This document shows positions 1 to 10,990 of a DNA stretch of 64,000 bases, in pieces. Both the position numbers and the translations under genes were made by a program. The notes under the pieces were generated by a model. That model saw only the letters and a list, made by a program, of their open reading frames with translations, was not told the DNA's origin and did not search any database. The stretch comes from Sthenelais limicola (lineage: Eukaryota; Annelida; Polychaeta; Phyllodocida; Sigalionidae), in NCBI GenBank assembly GCA_942159475.1, contig OW804099.1:11605146-11669145 (forward strand). Reading direction: 5' to 3'. Each line of letters opens with the position of its first letter. Position 1 is the first letter of the stretch.

Positions 1-49
1 TAGGTTAGTGACATAGTGACCTGGTTAGGCAGATATAGGTTAGGATGGA

Positions 50-378
50 GGTGGATATGTTGGGCAGCATAGGGAGAGGGGTAGGAGAGAGCAGCATAGG
101 GAGGGGGGTAGGAGAGCAGCATAGGGAGAGGGGTAGGAGAGAGCAGCATAGGGAGGGGGTAGGAGAGCAGCAGAGGGAGGGGGTAGGAGAGCAACATAGG
201 GAGGGGGTAGGAGTGAGTAGCATAGGGAGGGGGTAGGAGAGAGTAGCATAGGGAGGGCGTAGGAGAGATCAGCATCGGGAGGGGGTAGGAGAGAGCAGCA
301 TAGGGAGGGGGTAGGAGAGAGTAGCATAGGGAGCGGGTAGGAGAGAGTAGCATAGGGAGGGGGTAGGAGAGCAGCATA
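50..378. repeat. G-rich minisatellite, left block
   Basis: About 13 tandem copies of a 24-28 bp unit built on GGGAGGGGGTAGGAGAGAGC followed by AGCATA. The plus strand is almost all purine. Short ORFs across it are simple-repeat translations, not genes. The same unit reappears at about 8470-8556, on the far side of LINE copy A, so the LINE appears to have inserted into one array. Confidence 0.95.
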
Positions 379-1195
379 ATAATACTAATCATAATAATAA
401 TAAAATTCTTTTATTTCATGACTAGTTTACAAAATATAGGTTGTACATGTCAGGTCAAGACCTGGTCTTCCCATGCATGCCTAGCTACAGAGGGATGACT
501 AGCTAGTTTTAGGGGTTGACTAGGGGTTTGGTTGTGGTGCTAAGGTTGGGAGTTTGTTACATTTTATAATATCATATCATATAGCCTCTTATCGAGTGAG
601 AAAATATTAAGTTTTTGACTTTGTGCGTCTTATGTAGAGGCAAGAAGGTGGCTTTGTAGATGGCATTGTATAGGACTCACAGTTTTAGTTGTAATATAAT
701 TTGTAATAACAATCTTTCTGCAATGCTGCACTGAGTCATCCATCCCAATATAAACATTATATACATAAAAGTTAATGAGTGTCTCTGAGCTGAGCCACTT
801 AGTAGCTGAGATTACATGGACTTGAGTGAGAGACCTTAAACGTATGTTTGTACTAGGCCCTTTTTGTTTTGTAGCATCTATGTGATTATAAGAAAATATA
901 AGTATCACTAACATATGCATCTAATAAGACTAAAATTACAATAAAATATAAGTAGCACCAGAAGCATATATAATAAAAAACGCTATTCCAGTACTTATAT
1001 ACAAGGTGTTGGATGGCACAAAATATAACATAAGTGTTAAAATGTTAACAGTGGTTACATACAATAGTTATAAGTGGTTACACTTTGCGGAGATACTTTC
1101 TAGACATTCAATAGTTTGTAAGGAACTTTGTGAAGTCTTTTCTGTCAATATATGCATGAGCCTCAGTTGGGAGTTCATTCCATCTGGTTTGACAC
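379..1195 (-). other. LINE copy A 3' untranslated region
   Basis: AT-rich noncoding sequence between the end of the RT ORF and the ATT-triplet tail around 379-412. I see no coding potential and no known RNA. Confidence 0.55.
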
Positions 1196-4019
1196 TTATA
1201 TTATAGAATTTGTTATTTTTGTTGATGTGGGCTGCAGAACTATTAGGTTCCTCCTATTTTTTGTATGACTACGGGTTTTTAGATTTCTTTGGTCTAAGTT
1301 GTTTTGGTTTGATGCTAAGTAGTGAGCCATGTTTAGGATATGTAGATCTCTTCTTTCTTTTAGTGGCATTATATTGAATATTGTTTGCTGGTTATCCATG
1401 TTGTCATATTTTGATTTGTTTGAGATAATTCTTAGGGCCGAATTTTGGAGTGTTTGCAGTTTAGTAAGTAGTGCTTTTGGGCCTGAATCGTATATAAAAT
1501 CACAGTAGTCAATTTGTGGGAGTATGGCCATTTTGTATAAGTCTATTTTTGCTTTTTGTGTGAGGGAGCATTTTGCTTTGTACATCAGTGATATTTTTAC
1601 CTGTTTTTTTTTATCGTGTTGAGGATATGAGGTTTGAAAGTAAGATATTCATCTAGGGTGAAGCCCAAATATTTATATTCTGCAGCCGTGTTTAGTTTTG
1701 AATTCCCTAATTTAAGAGTGAGAGTTTCTTCCTTTGATTTCCTCCTGAATTTGAAGTTGACTATGCTACATTTTTCTGCATTTACTGAGATTTTGTTGCT
1801 TTGGCACCATGTATTGATGGCATCTAGGTCCGCCTGAAGCTTTTTATTTAATGTAGCTGGTTCTTTACAGTTTAGATAGACTAGGGTATCATCCGCAAAG
1901 TGTGGTATTTTTGAGTTTTTTACCACTTTGTGTAGGTCATTTATGTATATGGTGAAAAGTACCGGTCCCAAAATGGTTCCTTGTGGTACTCCATATGTTA
2001 TTAGTCCCTGGCTGGATACTTCTCCATTGCAGGTGACTACTTGTTGTCTATCTGACAGATAATTTTTAAACCATTGTAGTTCCATCCCAGTTATGCCATA
2101 AAGTGAAAGTTTATCTAGTAGCGTTTCATGATGAACAGTGTCAAAAGCTTTTTTGAAGTCAAGAAATACTGTCTGATTGTAATTTTTATTGTTGAGGTTT
2201 GTATAAATATCATTTAAGAAATCAATATGCGCTTGTTGGACTGATCGTCCATTCCTAAAGCCATATTGTTTTTCACTGAAGAGATTGTTTGTTTCGAAAT
2301 GTTCTGTGAGTTGGTGATGAACTACTTTTTCTAAAATTTTTGCTGGGAAGGAAATACAAGATATTGGTCTGTAATTTGTCGGGATGATTTCATTCCTGCT
2401 TTAAATAGTGGTGTCACTGTTGCTTTTTTAAAGCTTGGTGGCACTGTGCTTACAGTCAGTGATAAATTTATGATATAGGTAATTTGTGCCGATAAGGCAA
2501 TGAGACATGGCTTGAGTATATGAGCAGGGACTCCTTCGATAACTGAGTTTTTATTCTTATCTATTGTTTTTATCAGTTTTTCTACAAATTTTGGTGACAC
2601 TGTTGAAAAATTGAATGGGGTTGATCAGACATTTGAAATTGCTTGTTCTTATTTGCATCAGAAATCTTTGGTATTTTTTCAAGTATGTACTGCACCGATA
2701 TTCAGGAAGAATTTGTTAAATTCATTGGGGGCTGACTTTGAGGGAACTACCTTGCCATTTTCTTCTATTGTTATTGTTGTTTTTGTTTTTAATTTATCTG
2801 GATTTATAAGTGGGCGAAGGAAGTTCCAAAATTGTTTTGGGATCTTTTCATTAAATTCTAGGTTGTTTTTGATGTGCTGGGACTTTGCTTTTTGGCAGTT
2901 AGTGGTTACCAGATTTCTCAAGATTTTTGCTTCCAAGAGTATTGCTGCATCCGATTTTGTTTTTGCTTTTTTGAAGAGAGCATCTCTTTCATTCATCATT
3001 GTCACTAATTTATTACAGGCCCATTTGGGTTTTTTCCTTACATTCCTAAATTCTTTCATTGGGCACATTCTGTCTAGGTAAAATTTAATTTTGCTTAATA
3101 CAACTTGCCAAGCAATCTCTGGATCTCTTGTTGTCCAAAGTTCAGTCCAGTCAGCATCCTTAATAATTTCATTTAGTATTTTTTGATCTAGGTTTTTTGT
3201 GTTCCTGGCCCAGAAGGAGCTTGTTTGGTATTTATTTTTAATTTTTTTCCGTATGACAAAAATCGGGAAGTGGTCGGATGTTGAGTTGGTTATTACACCT
3301 GCATTGGTAACAGTGGTGCCGTTGTAGTAGAAATGATCTATTGTAGTACTTGACTTTAGTGTAGTTCTAGTGGGTTTTTTGATAAATTGTCTTAGTTGAT
3401 ATTTTGATGATATGTTATTATAATCTATGTAGAGGTTTGACTTAGAGGTTTGAAGGGGTCTAAAGTCGATATTGATATCTCCTGCTAGAAAGATTTCACT
3501 TTTTTTGTCTATTCTCTCTAGAATCTTGTCTAGTTCAGAAATAAAGTTTATTATTGAACCACCGGGCGGTCTGTAAACGTTTGCCACGACTAGTGGTTTA
3601 GTGAAGTCTTTTTTGATTGTTACAACCTGTGCCTCTATGTCACTGTTTGATTTGTAAAGATTTTTATAATTATCAGCATCTACAACAAGATCATTTTTTA
3701 CATAAATACATAAGCCCCCCCCCTTTTTTTTGGTTGCTCTGTCTTGTCAAAATAGGTTGTAGTTTGGAATTGATATCGAGTTTGAGTGGGTACTGCTACT
3801 CAGCCATGTCTCAGAGAAGCAAAGGACATCTATATTTGATTGGTCAATTATAATTTCAATTTGACTGTGATGTTTTTGTAAACTTCTAATGTTCCAAGAT
3901 ACAAAAACCATGCCCTTATATTCTTGAAGGGCTTTAAAAGAATCGAGTTGTACATTTTCCATGACTGGGTATTGTACAATTTCTTTTTGTTGTGTGGAGA
4001 AGCATGATATATGATACAT
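1196..4019 (-). pseudogene. LINE copy A ORF2: endonuclease-reverse transcriptase, multiply frameshifted
   Basis: This is the remains of the replicative ORF2 protein. The N-terminal part (4019-3747) keeps the AP-endonuclease block with SWNIRSL and FSETWL. The next part (3587-2679) keeps VYRPPGG, GDINID and SDHFPIF of the same endonuclease, plus the linker region. Reverse transcriptase follows at 2600-2331 (KKATVTPLFK), 2085-1597 (GVPQGTILGP and the catalytic FADD) and 1585-1196 (thumb and C-terminal region). The pieces lie in three frames. One break coincides with a run of eight A and nine G (sense strand, about 3715-3732), a likely slippage site. The motifs place it in the CR1/L2/Jockey group of LINEs. 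It cannot encode an active protein. Confidence 0.9.
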
Positions 4020-5426
4020 GGGTACATAAAATATTTAGTAGATAAAATACATTGTAGTAGTAGTACAGTAGCAGAGGACAGTATATATAGAACATACCAA
4101 ATTTCTAAGGACAGTAGAAAGTAAAGTTTAAAACAAATAAACAAATATCAATCCACAAAAATATCACATCTCCCACCAAGGCAGCCTAATACCAATGTTA
4201 AGTTGCTAGCTATCTTGGCGGGCAATGCACAGTGCATAGTGGTAAAATCATATCAGTATATCATAAGATATATTTGCTCTCATAATTACACATCATCCAC
4301 CAGGGCCCTGTAGTACTAGAGTCAAGTTGCTACCTACCCAAGTGGACTCTGTGCATACATGAGCAACAACATGTAAAAACAAATAAAGATGTGTACAAGA
4401 TATGTATGTAGAGATGTAGCTGTACATACAGCCCATTCAAGTGACTGGGCTGTAGAGCGCCCTATGCAATAATTTCCAAAATAGCCACTTTGTGCATTAA
4501 ACTTTCGAAACACCACAAGTAAATATACTTAGGTCTATGTCTAAGTTGGTGCACAGGTAAATGACATGTTTTGCATCATTTATATCAAATAATCTGATTG
4601 ACTGGCAGTAAAATCAACTCAAGACAACCAGTGAAACAGACTATAGTCAGTGGTGAAATGGACAATAAGCGCGGCGCTGATAGCACGTTATGCATTGGGC
4701 CTATGACTGTGTAGGCCTGTGGTAACTTGCATAAGTGGCAGCAGAGGCTGACGACCAATAAAAGTGTTTTAAAACACAATTCCTTCTTAATATACAACAA
4801 AATAATGCTCACATTCACTATTTTCATAATAAGAGAGAACTAAGATATAGTTTTACATTTATTTTGAGGGGCAAAACCTTGTGCTCTCCACCCAGGGATG
4901 GCGTGTCAATTTGAGCACTGCTTAGCAACAGACAACGTTGCATCATGATCTCAAATTTGATTGGGTGATGCGTCACAGCAGGCATGACTCGTGCGTAGCG
5001 GAACATAAACAACACTCATCGTGGACGGGACTTGTTGCAAAAGTTAGGGTTACAAAATACATATTGTCCCCCGCATTTAGTTAATAGGCCCGTGCATCAA
5101 ATTAGTCCTATAAGATACTATATGTAAAGTTTGCCTGCTCAACTCTGTGCATATGTGTAGATCTCAGTGTTTGGTATTTATTTTGCATGGGCTGCTCTTC
5201 GACCCTATTCACGCGTACACAGTAGCCAGGTATAGGGTTGATGGTTCGGCTAGTAGAGATGGTGTAAGCCAAGACATATAGTACTCTGAGCCAGTTTTTG
5301 GAAGGAGAGAGGGGCACATTTCTTTCCATCAAGGTTTTTTTGTAGCACGGGACTGATTCATATGATGTTGATTACTATATTTAACTGAGGTTTTAATTAT
5401 TCAGTTAGTTATCTTTTTGTTTTTTC
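4020..5426 (-). other. LINE copy A spacer between SGNH ORF and ORF2
   Basis: About 1.4 kb with no credible coding sequence. It includes two diverged direct repeats (about 4160-4225 and 4285-4350, sharing the core TCAAGTTGCTA/TTAAGTTGCTA). LINE copy B has a noncoding spacer at the equivalent position (50027-50935), so a spacer here seems to be a family trait. Part of this one could be a later insertion. Confidence 0.5.
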
Positions 5427-6104
5427 CTAATGTCTGTATTTTTTTTCGACAGAGTTTGCAATGGCTGTTGCCCAGTAATCTCGTTGGTCTTCCTTTAAGT
5501 GGCACCCATCAGTATCCAATGTATCATAGTTGTGGGTGTAGGTGGAGTTAGATGGGTGATATCTGTGTGTTTTCCTATTTGTCCACGGTGTAGCTGCATT
5601 TCTGTCTGTGTTAAACTCTTTTGTTCTTTTTCCTACCTCTTCAATCATTTGGTTTAGTAAATCCTGATGTGGGTGTTTCCTCAGGTGTTCTTTAGAGGTC
5701 TCGCCATTGTATAATTTTCGTCTATTATTATATATTTCGAGGCACATACCAGTTGGCATTGCGAATGAGATGGTCATTGTTTGCTTGGTTTTTGATAATT
5801 TTGAGATATGGGTATATGCCTGTAATATTTCCTCCATGTATGAGTTCACAGATGATTCTACATCTGAGCAACGCAGATCAACTAGTCCATTGTACTTGTT
5901 CTTGTGGGTGATACTGCATATGCTTGCTATTATTATAACTTGGGTTGGTTTGAGTGAGATGAGTTTACTTGTGGCCATTGATGCGATATCACAGATACTT
6001 GCTCCACTCTTTTGGAATATTTTGAAGGGAGCATTCATGTATTTGTTGAGACTACCTTCCATGTTCCTCGCCCTTGAATCCCCCAGAATCAAAATGTTCT
6101 CCAT
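5427..6104 (-). CDS. LINE copy A SGNH/GDSL-type hydrolase ORF
   Basis: 225 codons, starting at a sensible ATG just before the block-I motif ILILGDSR, which holds the nucleophile Ser of the GDS box. The C-terminal block is DTDGCHL, matching the Asp-x-x-His part of the triad. The usual GxxN block is not obvious; the region reads IIIASICSI, so activity may be lost. SGNH esterases are known in CR1-type LINEs, usually within ORF1. Here the domain is a separate ORF downstream of NADAR. Its length almost equals the 226-codon counterpart in LINE copy B. The substrate is unknown; lipid or ester hydrolysis is the family expectation. Confidence 0.8.
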   Translation of the reverse strand: MENILILGDSRARNMEGSLNKYMNAPFKIFQKSGASICDIASMATSKLISLKPTQVIIIASICSITHKNKYNGLVDLRCSDVESSVNSYMEEILQAYTHISKLSKTKQTMTISFAMPTGMCLEIYNNRRKLYNGETSKEHLRKHPHQDLLNQMIEEVGKRTKEFNTDRNAATPWTNRKTHRYHPSNSTYTHNYDTLDTDGCHLKEDQRDYWATAIANSVEKKYRH

Positions 6105-6203
6105 CAGTACGGCGTATGGCGATAAACAGGGAGGATGGTAAAATATGGCAGAAATTCTATGATGGAAAGATGTGTTTTACTTATCTGATCTTCTTTCGTC
6201 TAA

Positions 6204-6680
6204 TCAGTGTGCTAATTCTAGTTTTATTTTGCCTAGAAGTTTTCCACAGGCGTTTTCCCCCTTAAAATCAACTGATGTTATGGTTGTTTTTCTCCCGTTT
6301 GTGACCGTCCTTGGTAGGTTTACCCCGGTGGCCCATTTCCGGTTGGCTGTCATCTCGTAGAAATGAGTTTCCGTTAGGTTTTTCTGGTTTTCCTTTAGGT
6401 TGTTGTTCTGTTGGAATTTCATTCTTATAAGGTTCTCCAATAGTTGTGTTTGTCCATCAAACCAACTTTTTGAAGATTTTACATCCCTTGAGCTCATTTC
6501 CTTGACAACATATGGTGGCGGTGTGTGTCGGAACACTTCGGCAATTTCCGGCTTATTGGCTTGTTTTGCGTTTTCAGCATGGTAGGCGTGCTCTACTGAT
6601 TTATAATCAATTCCACCAAAATTGATTGTGGTTGGATACATATTAGACAGAAAAGCTCTTAAATCCAATGCCTTGCCCAT
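6204..6680 (-). pseudogene. LINE copy A ORF1 C-terminal part: NADAR (YbiA-like) domain
   Basis: 158 codons matching the NADAR fold pattern. An N-terminal LSNMYP block is followed by a YKSVEHAYHAENA block holding the conserved Glu. Then come the LLENLIRMKFQQN helix, the RKWATG block and the terminal GENACGKLLGKI block, which corresponds to the family's G-x-N-x-x-G-x-L-L. The upstream RRM ORF ends at 6643 in another frame. The reading switches within the TTTT run near 6650, so one extra base there appears to have split a once continuous ORF1, as in the intact copy B. NADAR enzymes (E. coli YbiA and relatives) cleave N-glycosidic bonds in riboflavin intermediates or ADP-ribosylated guanine. The function in this LINE is unknown. 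Confidence 0.8.
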
Positions 6681-7311
6681 TGTCTATCGACACATGTCGG
6701 GCATCCTCGGGGCGACATCCCTCCGGAAGTTTTTGCAAGTCATGAACGGAGAATGACTCGTGTAAGATCATGATATGGCTACCTACATGTTTGGCGTTGT
6801 AGCCGTTTAGAATCAGCAGTTCGGTGCAGTCTCTGAGAAGTTTAAAATGGTAGTGTGGAACTTTCAGGCCTTGTTCATTTATCACAATGTTTTTGCATCG
6901 GACGTCATTCCTTTTCACTCGATCTATTTGTTCGACGAATGATGTTAGCATGGCGCTGTTTGGTGAGCGCACCATGACTGGTCTGATTTTCTCAGCTGAT
7001 TCTTGACCGATAGGGTAAATTTGATCAAAATTCGCCATAGATACGTCTGCTTTTACTAATTTGAACAAGGATGTGATGTCCTCTTCAATAATCTCTTCCC
7101 CCAGCTCCGGGAAATCGTCAATAACAAGAATAGTACGACCCTTCTTCGAGAACCGAGAGGGACCATCCTTTGTGATCGGCTTTTGTTGCTGTGGCTTCGG
7201 TAGAGGTCGGAGATGTCGCTCCCCTGTCAAGCCCCGAGCCGCCATCGCATAGGTCCTAGGATTATATGGTGATGGAGAGGGACCATTTCTCAGGTAGGGT
7301 GGTGGTATTTC
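6643..7311 (-). pseudogene. LINE copy A ORF1 middle part: RRM-like nucleic-acid-binding domain
   Basis: The frame is open from just after the TGA at 7312-7314 to a stop at 6643; the first ATG is at 7245. The protein has a proline/basic leader, then a block beginning RTILVIDDFPE followed by an acidic helix (EEDITSLFKLV). It resembles the RRM plus C-terminal domain arrangement of LINE-1-type ORF1 proteins. It lies in the same frame as the upstream coiled-coil ORF, so the TGA is probably a nonsense mutation within one ORF1. Its likely ancestral role was RNA binding in the retrotransposition particle. Confidence 0.7.
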
Positions 7312-8274
7312 TCACTGCATGTTGTTGACCATCTGTGTTAAGTTTTCAACTGTTGATCTCAACCGTAGTAATTCGGCCTGGTTTTCAGATATCTTATTTC
7401 TATCATCCACAGTTACTTTGTTATCCGAAATCATTATGTCGGCCATGTTGCTTTTGATTTCGGCCTGGACAAGCAATGAGATATTCTGTTGGTTATTTTG
7501 CAGTTTTAATTTTTCCACTTCCTGGGAGTTTGATTGACACTTGGCATCAATTTTTTCGATCTGTTTGTTATTTGATTCTAGATGTGCGTTAATTATTAAC
7601 TGAAACTGGGACCCAGCTTCCCTTATGGCAGATGAAACAACTGGGATGATCACATCGTACATTTGCCTTTGAAAAAAACTAAAGCTTTGGGAGCAGAGTA
7701 CATAGTTCTGATTCGCCACATCCTGACTATTATCATTATCATTGCAACTGGTTTGATTTGATTTTATTACCCTCTTGTCCAGACCTGTTTCCTGGCAGTT
7801 TTCAGAGGGCACTGACTTTAAACCATTCGTCAACATGGCACCCCCCTCCACACGATTTGTCGTTGTATGAGCAGATTCATAATAAACCTCTGAGACTTCT
7901 AAGACCTCTGCCTGTAATGTGGTCTCTAATTCAGGTAGGTTGGTACTTGTTTTATTTTCTGTAGAGAGTTGTGATCTGGTAAAGGTGATTGTGTGTGAGT
8001 CATTCATTAAACCAGGTTTTTCCACAGGTGGTTCTCGGTCCCTTGTATTTTGTTCCCTGTCTTTTTCACCATTTTTCATGATATCTGTTGTTTCATCGCT
8101 ATCATAATTAATGGCCACTCCAGATATGGGGGTGGATGTGAGTGGTATATCCTTAGTTGGTGATAAAAAGTCTCTGAACGATTGATCCTCTGTCCAACTG
8201 TGGTCTTGATTTAGTTTGGGTTGAGCGATAATAGGTGAGCTAGCCAGGTTCAATGTGGCGGTAGATCCCGCCAT
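7312..8274 (-). pseudogene. LINE copy A ORF1 N-terminal part: low-complexity leader and coiled coil
   Basis: 320 codons from an ATG at 8274, ending at TGA 7312-7314. The first ~200 residues are polar and low-complexity (Thr/Ser/Glu/Asn-rich). The last ~100 (IEKIDAKCQSNSQEVEKLKL onward) have heptad-like spacing of Leu/Ile/Val typical of the trimerising coiled coil in LINE ORF1 proteins. The next ORF continues in the same frame 66 bases on. The ORF1 of copy B has the same order: polar leader, coiled coil, RRM, NADAR. Confidence 0.75.
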
Positions 8275-8469
8275 TTTTTTCGTTGTTTTAAGCCAAGTCT
8301 AATAGTCAAATAACTTCTGTTCAATAGTCCGTTTTAACAGGGCTATTACGTCCTGCCCTTCTATAATGATTCATGAATGATTTAAAGTCCTCTGTTTGTG
8401 ATATTTCACTATTGATTCATGCTTCTCCACATGTAATAATGGGACTAGGCGTACATGACGTTCACCATG

Positions 8470-8556
8470 GGCGTAGTAACATAGGGAGGGGGGTAGGAAA
8501 GAGTAGCATAGGTAGGGGGAAGGAGAGCAGTATAGGGAGGGGGTAGAATGAAGCAG
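8470..8556. repeat. G-rich minisatellite, right block
   Basis: Three copies of the same GGGAGGGGGTAGGA-AGCATA unit as at 50-378, in the same orientation. Together they bracket LINE copy A and mark its 5' boundary. Confidence 0.85.
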
Positions 8557-8562
8557 CATATA

Positions 8563-8815
8563 GGTCAGATTTTCAGAAAATGTACTATTGGCAGCTGTAC
8601 ACATTTAGTAAATTATGCTAAATTAAACTGCAATTTGGTCAATACTAGGTGAATTCCCTAATATTTGACCTTGCATTGATTGTAGCAATCTGTTTGGTTA
8701 GGTTGAACTGTGTTTTGAACTTTATTTTCATCTGAAATGTGGGTTAGTTGAGAAGATTGATTAAATTAAAATTAAATTAATTGATTGAATTGTACATTTT
8801 CTGAAAATCTGACCC
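8563..8815. mobile_element. Short inverted-repeat element (MITE), family 1 copy 1
   Basis: 253 bp bounded by inverted ends beginning GGTCAGATTTTCAGAAAATG and ending in its reverse complement (CATTTTCTGAAAATCTGACC). There is no ORF. Related copies are at 13823-14046 (degraded) and 40793-41031; all keep the internal phrase TTGGCAGCTGTACACATTTA or a variant. It is a nonautonomous DNA-transposon relic of unknown superfamily. Confidence 0.85.
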
Positions 8816-9511
8816 ATATGTTGTTGGTGGGGTGGGATAGATGAGACTTATGCTACTCATGGCTTAATGTTTGTAGAGGGAACAACATTTAATTCAATTT
8901 ATATTTTAAATTCCATTTTAATCTCTTTCTCATGAAATGTATTAAATGAAACATGACATTTTCTTTACTGCCATCTTTAATAAAAAAATGTAAAAAATCA
9001 AGAAACTATCTGAATAATTTTTTTTTCATTTTCCCAACCATAATTGATTTTGGCTTCTTTGTATATATAATTGTAATTGTACCATAATGTGCCATTATGT
9101 CCTGCATGGATGTTTGATTCCACCATCTTTATTGAGTTACTGTTACAATATTTGGGGTTTTTACTTCTCCTGCCTCAGATTAAAAGTGTACCTGAGATGT
9201 AGGATACATGATAATTGTATAAAAGTATGAGATTAAAAGTATGATTAAATGTATGAGATTAAAAGTATATAAAAGTATGTAGGATACTTGATACATGTAG
9301 AGGTTAATTCCCCTAACATGGAGACACAACATAGAAATTGATGAAAAAATGTATTTATTGATACAAAAATCAATAATAAAAAATTAAATAAATATACAAA
9401 TTCGATAAAAATAGTCCATATAAGTGAGTATTAGTGTGAGTTGTCTTTATGTATACATTTACTCCAGTAAAACCTGACTAACTCCATGTGACATGTGTTG
9501 TATATTTGCAG
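8816..9511 (+). other. AT-rich intron-like sequence upstream of the NHL exon
   Basis: No ORF or known RNA. Short imperfect repeats of GTATGAGATTAAAAGTAT occur at about 9225-9270. The stretch ends in the splice acceptor TATATTTGCAG at 9501-9511. Confidence 0.5.
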
Positions 9512-10338
9512 GTGACTACATCACCCGGTGTGAGGTACCAGCAGGACAGGATGGATGGAAGCATATAGATGACCACTGCTGGGTGGATGCCACCACTCTG
9601 GTGGCAGTACAGTGGGGGGGTCAGCAGGTGGTGCAGTACAGGGTAGACCAGGATGGCTGTAACCACACCATCCTGGACACTGGGTATAGGGTTGAATGTA
9701 TTGCATGTGACTCCAGCACCAGGACTTTGTATGTGGTAGATAGGAGTAATGATACAGTAATGATTTATCAGCTCAATAAGCCTGGTGCTGGGGTGTCATG
9801 GCAACCACAGGGTGTGAGGTATCCATTGCGTATAAGTGTCAATGGGAGGAATATTATAGTGAGTAATGGGTCTACAACCCATGTGTCAGTATACAACATG
9901 GAGAGACAGCTCCTCCACCAGGCTCAGGTCTCTAACACTAGGGTTCATATATACTACACCTACCTGACCACAGGAGGTGTGTGGTGGGCCAGTTCATACC
10001 GCAGTGATCAGGTACTGATGTATGAACTGGCCACCAATAGTTCATACACAGTGGGAGGGAGGGGACAGACTGATGGCCTGTTTGATACCCCAGTAGGTAT
10101 ATGTGCTGGCCCTAATGAAGGGTCAGTACTTGTGTGTGACTATGGGAATAATAGAATCACTGTGTTGAGTCCGCGGGGGGAGTTTGTCTCCCAGCTCAAT
10201 GTATCCAACACACTGGTGGGAGGCCCTTGGTCTATATCAGTGGTGGATAGAGTGGGCAGACCCAGCCTCATGGCTCTAGGTACATTTGATGGTAGATATA
10301 CATCAGAGCTTCATATACAGCCTGCACTGATACCATAA
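9512..10338 (+). CDS. Last exon of an NHL-repeat beta-propeller protein
   Basis: The exon begins after acceptor TATATTTGCAG (ending 9511, phase 1) and stops with TAA at 10336-10338, giving about 275 codons. The ATG at 9493 lies upstream of the acceptor and is probably intronic. Six-bladed propeller-like repeats are visible. The clearest NHL blades are TLYVVDRSNDTVMIYQL and SVLVCDYGNNRITVLSPRGE, both with the Asp-x-x-N-x-R/x-V signature. NHL propellers form the C-terminal part of TRIM2/3/71-type and many expanded invertebrate TRIM-like proteins, where they bind RNA or protein. No RING, B-box or coiled coil is in this window; upstream exons must lie elsewhere. The codons look clean, so this is probably a functional host gene. 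Confidence 0.8.
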
Positions 10339-10559
10339 TAACCTTTAATAACAATTAATAACTCATTATATCAGAGCTATATATATATATACAGCCTACA
10401 TTCTAACACTCTCTCCTGTAATTTGTGTAAATAGTAGTTAATTGTATTTTGGTGGATTTATTCATGTATGTAAGTAATAAGTGCCTTGAAAGTCTTGGGC
10501 TATAACCACCTAATACAGAGATTAACAGGATTAATAACCTCCATTGCAGTCCAATATAA
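10339..10559. other. 3' flank of the NHL exon
   Basis: Short AT-rich stretch including a TATATATATATA run near 10379-10391. I see no gene; it probably contains the 3' UTR. Confidence 0.4.
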
Positions 10560-10958
10560 TCCGAATAATAAGAGTGAATGATAGACTGCCTTTTGATGGG
10601 CTCTGGACCCTGTTTTATTATATGATTTGAATCGCACATTCAAAAGAAAAAATTTTCTCAAAGTTCATTCGTACAAAGTTCTCAACACCTCTCTCCACCG
10701 AGTTCCTGAGCACACTGCCAAAGATCTAGCTGGAAGATCCGACGAAAGGTTGCTTAGCCAATGAGAGCGTGGCTTTCGTAAACAATGTCCAAGGCAGAAG
10801 GTCTGAAGAAATGCTGGGACATCATTGGTCCTTATTCCAATTTATACACATATTTAAATAAATATATCATATAAATTCGATCCGAATAATAAGAGTGAAT
10901 GATAGACTGCCTTTCGATGGGCTCTGGACCCTGTTTTAGTATATGATTTGAATCGCCC
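10560..10958. repeat. 77-bp direct repeats flanking a 245-bp segment
   Basis: Copies at 10560-10636 and 10882-10958 differ at only a few positions and share the core GAATGATAGACTGCCTTT. They lie immediately downstream, in the sense direction, of the tyrosine-recombinase pseudogene. They could be the split direct repeats typical of Ngaro/DIRS-group ends, or a local duplication. Confidence 0.75.
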
Positions 10959-10990
10959 AGGCAGTTTCTTATTATTTTTTTTTTAATTAA

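Larger units (their letters stand above)
379..8470 (-). mobile_element. LINE retrotransposon copy A (broken), NADAR/SGNH-bearing CR1/L2-like
   Basis: This is a non-LTR retrotransposon read on the minus strand. In sense order it has a coiled-coil N-terminal ORF1, an RRM-like domain, a NADAR-like domain, an SGNH hydrolase ORF, a long noncoding spacer, then endonuclease and reverse transcriptase. The 3' end is probably near 379-412, where the sense strand finishes in ATT-rich triplets. The 5' end is probably near 8470, where minisatellite resumes. ORF1 has an in-frame stop and a frameshift, and ORF2 has at least four lesions, so the copy is dead. Boundaries are inferred from the flanking minisatellite. 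I found no clear target-site duplication because the flanks are repetitive. Confidence 0.85.

Noticed and set aside
9493..9511. ATG at 9493 as true start of the NHL ORF
   Set aside because: It lies in a sequence ending in a good splice acceptor; propeller sequence starts after the acceptor, so this is an internal or terminal exon.
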